Shown here in pieces: positions 40,971-48,676 of a DNA stretch of 64,000 nucleotides (position 1 is the stretch's first letter; each line of letters opens with the position of its first letter). The notes beneath the pieces were generated by a model. That model saw only the letters and a program-made list of their open reading frames with translations, was not told the origin of the DNA and did no database searches. The position numbers and the translations under genes are program-made. The stretch spans positions 1 through 64,000 of the forward strand of contig DATBHB010000117.1 of assembly GCA_036557705.1 (NCBI GenBank), given 5' to 3'. Origin of the DNA: VAZQ01 sp036557705. GTDB taxonomy: Bacteria; Pseudomonadota; Alphaproteobacteria; Rhizobiales; Xanthobacteraceae.

Positions 40971-41132
40971 AGTGTCCCGGTTCCGACGCTTGTACCCGTA
41001 TGCAGCACTCGCGTTTACAAGCGTCGGAACCAAAGGGACACTCGCAGCTCGTTGATTCTCGTGTGGCTTTGGATTTGACGTTCCTACGGAGGACTCGCGG
41101 CAAGGCTGGTAGGAACGTCAAATCCGCCACAC
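40971..41132. repeat. Family D repeat: two consecutive long inverted repeats
   Basis: First hairpin 40971-41042: AGTGTCCCGGTTCCGACGCT and its partner AGCGTCGGAACCAAAGGGAC. Second hairpin 41061-41132: GTGTGGCTTTGGATTTGACG and partner CGTCAAATCCGCCACAC. They lie in the murQ-kinase divergent promoter region. Confidence 0.85.
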
Positions 41133-41151
41133 GAGTGCGGATCATAGCATA

Positions 41152-42036
41152 ATGGACCCAAACACGCTCCTCCTTGGGGTAGACGGCGGGGGGACGCAAT
41201 GTCGCGCCCGGCTTTCCACCTCATCCGGGGCCGCGCTTGGCGAGGGAACTGCGGGCCCTGCCAACATCCGATACGGGCTGCGCGAGGCGCTCGCCGCCGT
41301 GATCGAGGCAGCCGGGAAATGCCTTGAGGAAGCTCGCCTCTCATCGGCGGATCTGCGGCGGGTCATCGCCTGCCTTGCGCTTGCGGGGGCGAGCGAGCCC
41401 ACCAATCGGGCAGCAGCGCAGAAGCAGGGTTTCCCGTTTGCTCGCACGATTATCACCACCGACGCGCAGGCCGCTTGCATCGGGGCCCATCGGGGCCGCG
41501 ACGGCGGCATCATCGTCGTTGGCACCGGCACCATCGGCTGGGCCGAACTCGCGGGGCGCCCATACCGTGTTGGAGGCTGGGGACTGCCGGTCTCTGATGA
41601 GGGCAGCGGAGCCTGGCTCGGCTGCGAGGTTTTGCGGCGAGCGCTTTGGGCTCATGACGGCCGGATATCCTGGACCGAGCTTCTGCGCCGCGCCTTTGCG
41701 CAATTTCAATGCGATCCCCATGCCGTGGTGCGCTGGATCGCCGGTGCGACGCCGCGCGATTTCGGCGCGTTTGCGCCTCTCGTGGTCGAGCATGCCGAAA
41801 GCGGGGATCCAATTGCGCTGGAGCTCATGAACCTCGCCGGCGGCCATATCGATGCATTGGCGATGCGATTGATCGGGCTCGGCGCGCCACGGCTGGCGCT
41901 TGCCGGCGGCCTCGGGGCCAGCATTGAGCCGTGGCTTTCGCCCGCGACCCGCAAATATCTGGTCTGCCCGGCTGGCGATGCGCTCGATGGGGCGCTGCAA
42001 CTGGCGCGTGCGGCCGCAGAGGCGGTTGCCGCATAG
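41152..42036 (+). CDS. Amino-sugar kinase (BadF/BadG/NagK type)
   Basis: A 294-residue ASKHA-fold kinase of the N-acetylglucosamine/MurNAc kinase family. Motifs: phosphate-1 loop LLGVDGGGTQCRARL, phosphate-2 region GGIIVVGTGTIGWAEL, VSDEGSGAWLGCEVLRRAL, and adenosine motif LALAGGLGASIEPWL. It would phosphorylate GlcNAc or MurNAc entering the pathway. The stop TAG forms the edge of a family D inverted repeat. Confidence 0.85.
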   Translation: MDPNTLLLGVDGGGTQCRARLSTSSGAALGEGTAGPANIRYGLREALAAVIEAAGKCLEEARLSSADLRRVIACLALAGASEPTNRAAAQKQGFPFARTIITTDAQAACIGAHRGRDGGIIVVGTGTIGWAELAGRPYRVGGWGLPVSDEGSGAWLGCEVLRRALWAHDGRISWTELLRRAFAQFQCDPHAVVRWIAGATPRDFGAFAPLVVEHAESGDPIALELMNLAGGHIDALAMRLIGLGAPRLALAGGLGASIEPWLSPATRKYLVCPAGDALDGALQLARAAAEAVAA

Positions 42037-42152
42037 TGTGGCGGATTTGACGTTCCTACCAGCATCGCCGCGAGTCGTCCGTAGGAACGTCAAATCCAAA
42101 GCCACACTAGAATCGAATAGTTGCTAGTGTCCCTTTGGTTCCGACGTTTGTA
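42036..42152. repeat. Family D repeat, mirror copy after the kinase gene
   Basis: GTGTGGCGGATTTGACGTTC (from 42036) and partner GTCAAATCCAAAGCCACAC (to 42107), followed by AGTGTCCCTTTGGTTCCGAC (about 42125-42152). The order is the mirror image of the copy at 40971-41132, so the kinase gene is bracketed. Confidence 0.85.
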
Positions 42153-42241
42153 TAAGCGCTCGCTGCAAAACGGTACAAAAGTCCGAACCGGGGATACTAG
42201 TGCACCCCATCGGCCAATGTCCGGCGCAGGCAGTTGAACTC

Positions 42242-43276
42242 ATGACGCGGCATGCCCAAAGCGCAATGGCGGCGGAACTCGGCGCGGCGCCCGATGTGGT
42301 GCGGGCGCAGCCGTCACTCTTGCGCGAGCCGCTTGCCGATCTGATCAAATTATTCCGCCACATCCCCCCCCACTTTGTCGTGACCTGCGCCCGCGGCAGT
42401 TCTGCACACGCAGCGACATTCGGGAAGCATCTGATCGAGCGACATCTCGGCATTCCGGTGGCCGCCGCTGCCCCGAACATTGCAACCGTGTATCGCCGGC
42501 GCATGAGGCTCGAAGGTCAATTGCTGCTCGCCATTTCTCAGTCCGGCCGCAGCGACGATCTGACCGAATTCGCACTCATGGCCAGGGCAGCGGGCGCGCG
42601 GACCGCCGCAATCGTGAATGACACCGCAAGCCCGCTCGCAAATGCCTGCGAAATCGTACTGCCGATGGCGGCCGGAACCGAGAACAGCGTAGCAGCCACG
42701 AAATCCTTTATCGCAAGCCTGGCAGTGCTTCTGCGATTGGCTGCCGAGTGGGGAGACGAGGAGGCGCTGCGCAGTGCCGTCGAGCGGCTGCCGGATCGGC
42801 TGGCGTCGGCGACTGGGCTTGATTGGAGCGTGGCGCTCCCGGCGCTGTCGCGGGCGGAGAGCCTGGTCACAATTGGGCGCGGGCCAACGCTGGCAATCGC
42901 ACGCGAGGCGGCGCTCAAGCTCAAGGAAACCTGCAACATCCACGCCGAAGCATTCAGCGGCGCCGAATTTCAACACGGCCCCGTGGCTCTGGTGTCACCG
43001 CGCTATCCGATCGTCCTCTTCATGCCGGGAGATGAAGCGGACGCTGGGTTGCGGCAGCTGATGCTGGATCTGCGTGCCAAAGCTGCCCTCGTCTTTGCAA
43101 CAGATGATGACGGACCAAGTTCTGGCTCCCTTCCGGCGTTGCCGCGCGATCAGGCGGACGCCGACGCCGTGTGCCTGATACAAAGCTTCTATGCCTTGGC
43201 GGTGCGGATCGGTGAGCAGCGCGGCACCGATATCGATCGCCCACGCCATCTGCAGAAGGTGACTCGCACGCGATGA
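42242..43276 (+). CDS. SIS-domain amino-sugar phosphate isomerase/deaminase (NagB-II/GlmS-like)
   Basis: A 344-residue protein with two SIS domains and no glutaminase domain. Motifs: VVTCARGSSAHAATFGKHLI, LLLAISQSGRSDDLTEFALM, GTENSVAATKSFIASLAVLL, and KLKETCNIHAEAFSGAEFQH. This layout fits glucosamine-6-phosphate deaminase type II, which would convert GlcN-6-phosphate from NagA to fructose 6-phosphate. The stop overlaps nagA by four bases. ATG 42242 chosen; an upstream in-frame start at 42200 is weaker. Confidence 0.88.
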   Translation: MTRHAQSAMAAELGAAPDVVRAQPSLLREPLADLIKLFRHIPPHFVVTCARGSSAHAATFGKHLIERHLGIPVAAAAPNIATVYRRRMRLEGQLLLAISQSGRSDDLTEFALMARAAGARTAAIVNDTASPLANACEIVLPMAAGTENSVAATKSFIASLAVLLRLAAEWGDEEALRSAVERLPDRLASATGLDWSVALPALSRAESLVTIGRGPTLAIAREAALKLKETCNIHAEAFSGAEFQHGPVALVSPRYPIVLFMPGDEADAGLRQLMLDLRAKAALVFATDDDGPSSGSLPALPRDQADADAVCLIQSFYALAVRIGEQRGTDIDRPRHLQKVTRTR

Positions 43277-44418
43277 GCGCCTCAAGCGAGCACGCGGTCG
43301 CGGCGGATTATTTATTCGACGGCGCGGTCGTTCGTCGCAATGCAGCCGTGGTAATTGAAGGCGCGCGCATCAAGGCGGTGCTGCCGCGAAACGAACTGCC
43401 GGTCTCCACGCCTGTTCGGACAATGCCGGCGAGCGCCTGGCTTGCCCCGGGATTTATCGATGTGCAGGTCAACGGCGGCGGCGACGTGCTGTTCAATGAC
43501 TTGCCGACGCCTGAAGGAATTCGGACGATTGCCCGCGCGCATCGCAGATTTGGCACCACTGCGCTCCTTCCGACGCTTATCAGCGACACGACGGAGAAGA
43601 TGCGAGCGGCCCTTACGGCAGTTGAGCAAATGGTCGAGGTGGAACCGAGCATCGTCGGCATCCACATTGAAGGGCCGTTCCTGTCGCCGGAAAAACCGGG
43701 AGTTCATTCGCTGCGCTATATTCGCCGGCCCAACTCAGAGGATGCCGCCATGCTTGCCGCCGCGCGGCGCGGCGTCACCGTCGTCACGCTTGCACCCGAG
43801 CAGGTGCCGAGCGGATTCATTCGCCAGTTGACGGACGCCGGCGTGCGGGTGTGCCTTGGCCATTCCATGGCGAGTTACGCGCAGACGCGCGCCGCCATGG
43901 CCGAAGGAATGACCGGCTTCACGCATCTGTTCAACGCCATGCGGCCGCTTGCGGCGCGCGACGGCGGACCGATCGTGGCGGCGCTGGAATCGCCTGATTG
44001 CTGGTTCGGCATGATCGTCGACGGCGTGCATGTCGAGCCGGCGGTGCTTCGTCTTGCATTACGCGGTCTTGCCCGCCCGATGCTCGTGACTGACGCCATG
44101 CCGCCGCTCGGGGGAACGCGGTCGAGCTTTGCTCTTTATGGGGAGGAGATTGCGGTCAAAGCTGGACGATGCCTGCGCCAGGACGGGACGCTCGCCGGCG
44201 CCGTGCTCGATATGGCGAGCGCGGTTCGCAACTGCGTCGCCCTTCTCGGAGTGCCGCTTGAAACCGCGTTGCGTTTTGCGTCCGCGCATCCGGCGAGCTT
44301 TCTCGGTGTCGATGGTTGGCTGGGGCAGCTTGCTCCCGGATACCGCGCCGACATGATTGCTCTGGAACCGGCCAGCGTGACTATATTGGCGACGTGGACG
44401 GCAGGAGAACCTCAATGA
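43273..44418 (+). CDS. nagA: N-acetylglucosamine-6-phosphate deacetylase
   Basis: A 381-residue amidohydrolase that removes acetate from GlcNAc-6-phosphate. Motifs: APGFIDVQVNGGGDVLFND (metal site region), IVGIHIEGPFLSPEKPGVHS, VCLGHSMASYAQ, FTHLFNAMRPLAARDGGPI, and catalytic Asp in MLVTDAMPPLGGTRSSF. It overlaps both neighbours by ATGA, the mark of a tight operon with the SIS gene and the ABC transporter. Confidence 0.93.
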   Translation: MSASSEHAVAADYLFDGAVVRRNAAVVIEGARIKAVLPRNELPVSTPVRTMPASAWLAPGFIDVQVNGGGDVLFNDLPTPEGIRTIARAHRRFGTTALLPTLISDTTEKMRAALTAVEQMVEVEPSIVGIHIEGPFLSPEKPGVHSLRYIRRPNSEDAAMLAAARRGVTVVTLAPEQVPSGFIRQLTDAGVRVCLGHSMASYAQTRAAMAEGMTGFTHLFNAMRPLAARDGGPIVAALESPDCWFGMIVDGVHVEPAVLRLALRGLARPMLVTDAMPPLGGTRSSFALYGEEIAVKAGRCLRQDGTLAGAVLDMASAVRNCVALLGVPLETALRFASAHPASFLGVDGWLGQLAPGYRADMIALEPASVTILATWTAGEPQ

Positions 44419-46541
44419 AAAAACTAAGCCTCGCAGTCGCGTGCGTCGGTTTGCTCTCGCTTATCCTTGGTGGAGCAACCCACGACATGGCCACCGCCGG
44501 CCTGGGAGCACTCGCGCTTGTCTGTGCCGTCACCACTTTTCGCTCCTACTCGATTTCGAGCTTCCTGAAGATATTCGTCGGCATTTTTTCGACCGAGACC
44601 GTTGTGTTCGGTCTTGCGCTGCTGGCCGATCGCGCCGGGTTTTGGCCTGCGGGTTTTGCGGAATACCGTCTGCCGGAATCCCTGCCGCTGACGGTTGCGA
44701 TTTTCTCAATCATCGTTTTTGCCGTGGCGCATTTCAGCACGGTGCGGCAGATCATGCGGATTGCCGACCGCTATTTCGAGAACGGCGAAACCGGCCGGGC
44801 GCGCGTCTGGCCGTTCCGCCCATTTAGCGCGCTGGAGCGGCACGTCGCCGTGGCGATGGTGGTCTTTCTCGTTCTCGTCAATCAGGCTGAGGTCGCCATC
44901 GTGGTGCGGCTGAATTTCTTCAACCGTGACTGGTTCGATGCCATTCAAAATCGTAACGCAGCGGTGTTCTGGGAACAGCTCCTGCTCGTTTTCACGCCGT
45001 ATGCTTTCACCTACGTCGCAATGGCGGTGATCGAATTCTTCGTCCAGTCGATGCTGGTCGTGCGCTGGCGCACTTGGCTTACCGACCATTTCGTATCGCG
45101 ATGGCTTATGAGCCACAATCATTACCGCATCAGTCTGATCGCCGGCCAAACCGACAACCCCGATCAACGCATTTCCGAAGATATCTTCCGTTTCATCAAC
45201 GGCGGCTCCGACGGTTCCAATACGGCTTACGGACTCTACGACTTCTCTATTCTACTGATCTCCACCGTCACTTCGCTGGTCTCGTTTTCCATCGTGCTGT
45301 GGACGCTCTCGGAGTCATTCACGCTGCCGGGCACTGACATCGTCTTTCCGGGTTTCCTGTTCTGGGTCGCCCTGCTCTATGCCGGATCGGGGACCCTCAT
45401 CACGCATCTCATCGGACGCCCGTTGATCAGGCTCTATTTCGAGCGCCAGCACCGAGAAGCAGATTTCCGGTTCTCGCTTGCCCGTTTGCGCGAATATACC
45501 GAGCAGGTCGCGCTGCTGGGCGGAGAAGCCGCGGAGAAAAGCGTCCTTGGAGGACGTTTCGCTGCACTTATCGGCAACTATCTCGCGGTCATCTATCGGC
45601 GGATGCGCGTGACCGCCTTTACGGCGACATTCGGTCAGCTCTCGCCGATCATTCCCTTCATCTTTACCGCGCCGTTCTATTTTGCCCGTAAGATAGAGCT
45701 TGGCGTAATGACGCAAACCGCCCAAGCTTTCGGGCAGGTGTCTACTTCGCTTACCTTCTTTGTCAATTATTATACCTACCTTGCCGGCTTCAAATCGGTG
45801 GTCGATCGTCTCAACTCGTTCGATGCAGCAATCGATGAGGCGCAGGCCCTCAGCGATGCCGGACCGAGCCGCGTTGCGAGTGCCGCTGGCGGAAATGCAA
45901 TTGACCTCGACGACCTCGATCTCTTCCTTCCCGGCGGCAAGCGTGTCGTCGAGACAACGCATCTGAAGCTTGCCGGCGGCGAAAGCGTCGTGCTGTCGGG
46001 GCCCTCCGGATCCGGCAAATCAACGTTATTCCGTGCGATTTCGGGAATTTGGCCCTATGGCCACGGCCGCATCCGGCGGCCCGAGGGCGTCGGCATCATG
46101 GTGGTGCCGCCGAAACCGTATTTCCCGATTGGAAGTCTGCGCGCTGCCGTTACCTATCCGGCGGTACCTGGGACCTACAAAGATGACGAGATTCGCGCCG
46201 CGCTTGTCGACGCGCACCTCGGGCACCTGGTCGAGCAACTCGATTCCGAGGACGCCTGGTCGCAGCGCCTCTCCAGCGGCGAGCAGCAGCGGCTGGCGCT
46301 GGCGCGAGCCTTGCTGATGCGGCCCACTTGGCTGTTCCTCGACGAATCGACCTCGGCCGTAGAGGAGAAGCTGGAGGCGGACCTCTACGCCGTATTGGCG
46401 CAACGGCTGCCTCATACGACGGTTGTGTCGATCGGGCATCGCTCGACATTGGCCGCGCTGCACCGGCGCCACCTCGAAATGAGTCGCAAGGAAGATCACT
46501 TCACCTTGCGCGAGACTGCCGCGGCGGCCGCCGCGGAGTAA
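44415..46541 (+). CDS. BacA/SbmA-like ABC transporter, fused permease-ATPase
   Basis: A 708-residue inner-membrane transporter. An N-terminal pair of helices leads to an ABC_membrane_2/SbmA-BacA-type domain (LNFFNRDWFDAIQNRNAAVF, then RISLIAGQTDNPDQRISEDI). The C-terminal ATPase has Walker A GPSGSGKST (about 531-539), signature LSSGEQQRLALARALL and Walker B WLFLDESTSAV. This architecture is that of rhizobial BclA and mycobacterial Rv1819c, which import peptides or hydrophilic solutes. It overlaps nagA by ATGA and has AGGAGA upstream, so it belongs to the amino-sugar operon, where it may import a wall-derived substrate. Confidence 0.88.
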   Translation: MKKLSLAVACVGLLSLILGGATHDMATAGLGALALVCAVTTFRSYSISSFLKIFVGIFSTETVVFGLALLADRAGFWPAGFAEYRLPESLPLTVAIFSIIVFAVAHFSTVRQIMRIADRYFENGETGRARVWPFRPFSALERHVAVAMVVFLVLVNQAEVAIVVRLNFFNRDWFDAIQNRNAAVFWEQLLLVFTPYAFTYVAMAVIEFFVQSMLVVRWRTWLTDHFVSRWLMSHNHYRISLIAGQTDNPDQRISEDIFRFINGGSDGSNTAYGLYDFSILLISTVTSLVSFSIVLWTLSESFTLPGTDIVFPGFLFWVALLYAGSGTLITHLIGRPLIRLYFERQHREADFRFSLARLREYTEQVALLGGEAAEKSVLGGRFAALIGNYLAVIYRRMRVTAFTATFGQLSPIIPFIFTAPFYFARKIELGVMTQTAQAFGQVSTSLTFFVNYYTYLAGFKSVVDRLNSFDAAIDEAQALSDAGPSRVASAAGGNAIDLDDLDLFLPGGKRVVETTHLKLAGGESVVLSGPSGSGKSTLFRAISGIWPYGHGRIRRPEGVGIMVVPPKPYFPIGSLRAAVTYPAVPGTYKDDEIRAALVDAHLGHLVEQLDSEDAWSQRLSSGEQQRLALARALLMRPTWLFLDESTSAVEEKLEADLYAVLAQRLPHTTVVSIGHRSTLAALHRRHLEMSRKEDHFTLRETAAAAAAE

Positions 46542-46563
46542 TTTCGCCGGTGGACTCCATCCC

Positions 46564-46848
46564 GTAGGGTGGGCAAAAGGCGCCCCCAATCCTTGAATGT
46601 AGCAAAGACGTCAGTGCGCGCCTTTGCCCACGCGGTGCGATTCGGAGAGGTGGACCGCGTGGCCAAAATCGCGGCGAGGCCATTCGTGTTGAAATGCAAC
46701 GGACGCGATTTTGCCCACCCTACAAAACTGCGGTCTCATTATTGCCGTGCCCACGCGGTCGTGAGTCGTAGAAGCCGACAGCGTGGGCAAAATCGCGTCT
46801 GCGGTATCGCGTGTGGCGGGCTTGCGGACGCGATTTTGCCCACCCTAC
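46564..46848. repeat. Interspersed repeat family A, copy 5, one full and one partial unit
   Basis: Full unit 46564-46723 (GTAGGGTGGGCAAAAGGCGC to TTGCCCACCCTAC). A second half unit at about 46749-46848 includes GCGTGGGCAAAATCGCGTC and ends TTTTGCCCACCCTAC. This subtype uses the AAAATCGCG/CGCGATTTT arm instead of AAAGGCGC. Confidence 0.85.
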
Positions 46849-46862
46849 AAACTGGAGTCTCA

Positions 46863-48488
46863 CTACTGCCGGTGCTGGCAGGCATGGATGCGCAGGAGCC
46901 GGCGCGTCTCGACCGGAACCGCGCGGTCAGCTTCTTCGTTCGCCGTCGCCGTTCGGCAGGTAAGCCAGAAATAATTACCCATCGGATCGATCACCAGCCG
47001 CGAAGGGGCAAAGCCGGGCGCAAGCAGCACCGAGAGATAAAGCGTCGTCGAATTCCAGGAGAGCCGGTTGAGCGTCGCGCCGATCCGATCCGCTGACACA
47101 AAGCGTGGGTCTCCAAGCTCCGGATCGGAAGCCGTGCCGGTCGCAAGCGCGCGGACCGCGGCCTTGTAGGAAGACCAGGCCTGCACAAATTTTGCCGTCT
47201 CGACCGCGTGCACCAGCAACACCAGAGCGAGTGCGGGAGCGGCGGCTCTAATCATGTTGCCTGCGGCAGCATGATTTTCTCCGAGTCGCGACCAGAGGGG
47301 AAGCTTTAGCGCTTTTTTTCCTCGGATCGGATCGTCGAGATTGGTGCAAACTGCTGCCGCGAGCGCGGTATGCTCCCTCTCCCCGGAGGGGAGAGGGTTG
47401 GGGTGAGGGGGTTCCGCCTTAACGAAGTAGCTCGCCATTATCGGCGCGAGTTCGCCGTCGGCCCAGAGCGCATGCACAGCGGCCACGGCGCCCAAAACGG
47501 GCGTTACAAGCAGAAGCACAGTGCGCAGGTAATATCTGTGGTCGGCGTGGAGCGCATGATCGAACCACATCCAATAGACGGCAAGCGCCAGCGCCACCAA
47601 GGTCGCGGCGTAGATATGGGCTCTTTCCGGAGCCAGCCGCAACAAAACGACGAGTGCGATCCCGTAACCCACGAGTGCCCCGATGAGGAGCAGGAGCACG
47701 TTGCTTTCAAACATCGTAGGATCGAAGAAGGCCAGCGCCGACCTCATGAACACACCGGCGAAATAATCGTCGGGGGGGATTGCGAGCTTGACCAGCCCCC
47801 AGATCGCGATGCTGGCCAGAAGGGCGCCGGCGGCGCGGCCAAACCGAGCGTCGCGCCATCCACGGAGCGCCAGCGTGGCCATAATGGCGAGCGCGAGCAC
47901 CACCGCGGCTTCATGCGTAAGCACGAGCGCAAGCAGCATCAGGAATACCAGAGCCGTGCCCGCAATGCCGCCGCGGCCATAATGGCAGAGCGCGAGTGTG
48001 GGCCAGAACAGGGCATGCGCCATCCACATTTCTGTCGGGAAGCCGAACACCAGCGGGCAGAGGCAGGCGGTCGAAAGGCACGCATACAAGAAGATGATGC
48101 GCCCCTTCGAGCGGTCGGCTGCAAACGTCGCGAGGAGCCCGATGAGCGGTGCCGTGAAGAACAGCAATCCATAAAGGACGATTCCGCCTTCGGCATCCTT
48201 CGTCAGTCCAACAAAGGTCTCGGCGGGCAGGAGCGTGAAAAGAAACGTGAAAACGCGGCCTGAAATGTTGTGCCAATGGAATGCCCACGCATTTTCGGCG
48301 GCAACCGAGTAGGAAAACAGCGAACCGTCGCCGTACATCTGCAACTGGTAGCCAAGCCCGAGGACGATAAACAGCACCGCCCAGCAGAAGCCCGCCACAA
48401 TGATGAGGCTGCGCAGCATGCGCGCCTCCGATCCCGCTGCGAGCACGCGTGGGATATTCTGCGAACGGACCTCTGCGTCGGCCGTCAT
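46863..48488 (-). CDS. Polytopic membrane protein with an embedded repeat
   Basis: A 541-residue protein with about eleven hydrophobic helices. The pattern (periplasmic loops with aromatic and acidic residues near the start, YQLQMYGDGSLFSYSVAAEN) resembles GT-C-type or O-antigen ligase-like membrane proteins, but no catalytic motif is certain. Between helices, residues from about 358 to 410 (PPHPNPLPSGEREHTALAAA and following) are encoded by a dispersed repeat, in frame. ATG 48488 starts the protein; the C-terminal soluble tail ends near the family A repeat. Confidence 0.6.
   Translation of the reverse strand: MTADAEVRSQNIPRVLAAGSEARMLRSLIIVAGFCWAVLFIVLGLGYQLQMYGDGSLFSYSVAAENAWAFHWHNISGRVFTFLFTLLPAETFVGLTKDAEGGIVLYGLLFFTAPLIGLLATFAADRSKGRIIFLYACLSTACLCPLVFGFPTEMWMAHALFWPTLALCHYGRGGIAGTALVFLMLLALVLTHEAAVVLALAIMATLALRGWRDARFGRAAGALLASIAIWGLVKLAIPPDDYFAGVFMRSALAFFDPTMFESNVLLLLIGALVGYGIALVVLLRLAPERAHIYAATLVALALAVYWMWFDHALHADHRYYLRTVLLLVTPVLGAVAAVHALWADGELAPIMASYFVKAEPPHPNPLPSGEREHTALAAAVCTNLDDPIRGKKALKLPLWSRLGENHAAAGNMIRAAAPALALVLLVHAVETAKFVQAWSSYKAAVRALATGTASDPELGDPRFVSADRIGATLNRLSWNSTTLYLSVLLAPGFAPSRLVIDPMGNYFWLTCRTATANEEADRAVPVETRRLLRIHACQHRQ
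47260..47417. repeat. Dispersed repeat inserted in frame within a coding sequence
   Basis: Contains CTCTCCCCGGAGGGGAGAGG and GGTTGGGGTGAGGGGGTTC, a phrase known from intergenic repeats of many high-GC proteobacteria. On the coding strand it reads Pro-His-Pro-Asn-Pro-Leu-Pro-Ser-Gly-Glu-Arg-Glu. It adds about 50 residues to the membrane protein without a stop or frameshift. Confidence 0.7.
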
Positions 48489-48517
48489 GTTCGGTGTTCT
48501 GTCCGGGCTTCGGCTTC

Positions 48518-48676
48518 GTAGGGTGGGCAAAATCGCGTCCGCGGCATTTCAACACGAAAGACCCAGCCGATTTTGCCCACGCGGTCGGCCTCTTCGAATC
48601 GCACCGTGTGGGCAAAAGGCGCGCACGAGCTTGTTCGCTCCATTCAAGGTCTCGGGGCGCCTTTTGCCCATCCTAC
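48518..48676. repeat. Interspersed repeat family A, copy 6
   Basis: GTAGGGTGGGCAAAATCGCG to CTTTTGCCCATCCTAC. Its right edge holds the TAG stop codon (48675-48673) of the malic enzyme gene; its left edge lies within 30 bases of the start of the membrane-protein gene. The two arms belong to different subtypes (ATCGCG left, GGCGCC right). Confidence 0.85.
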
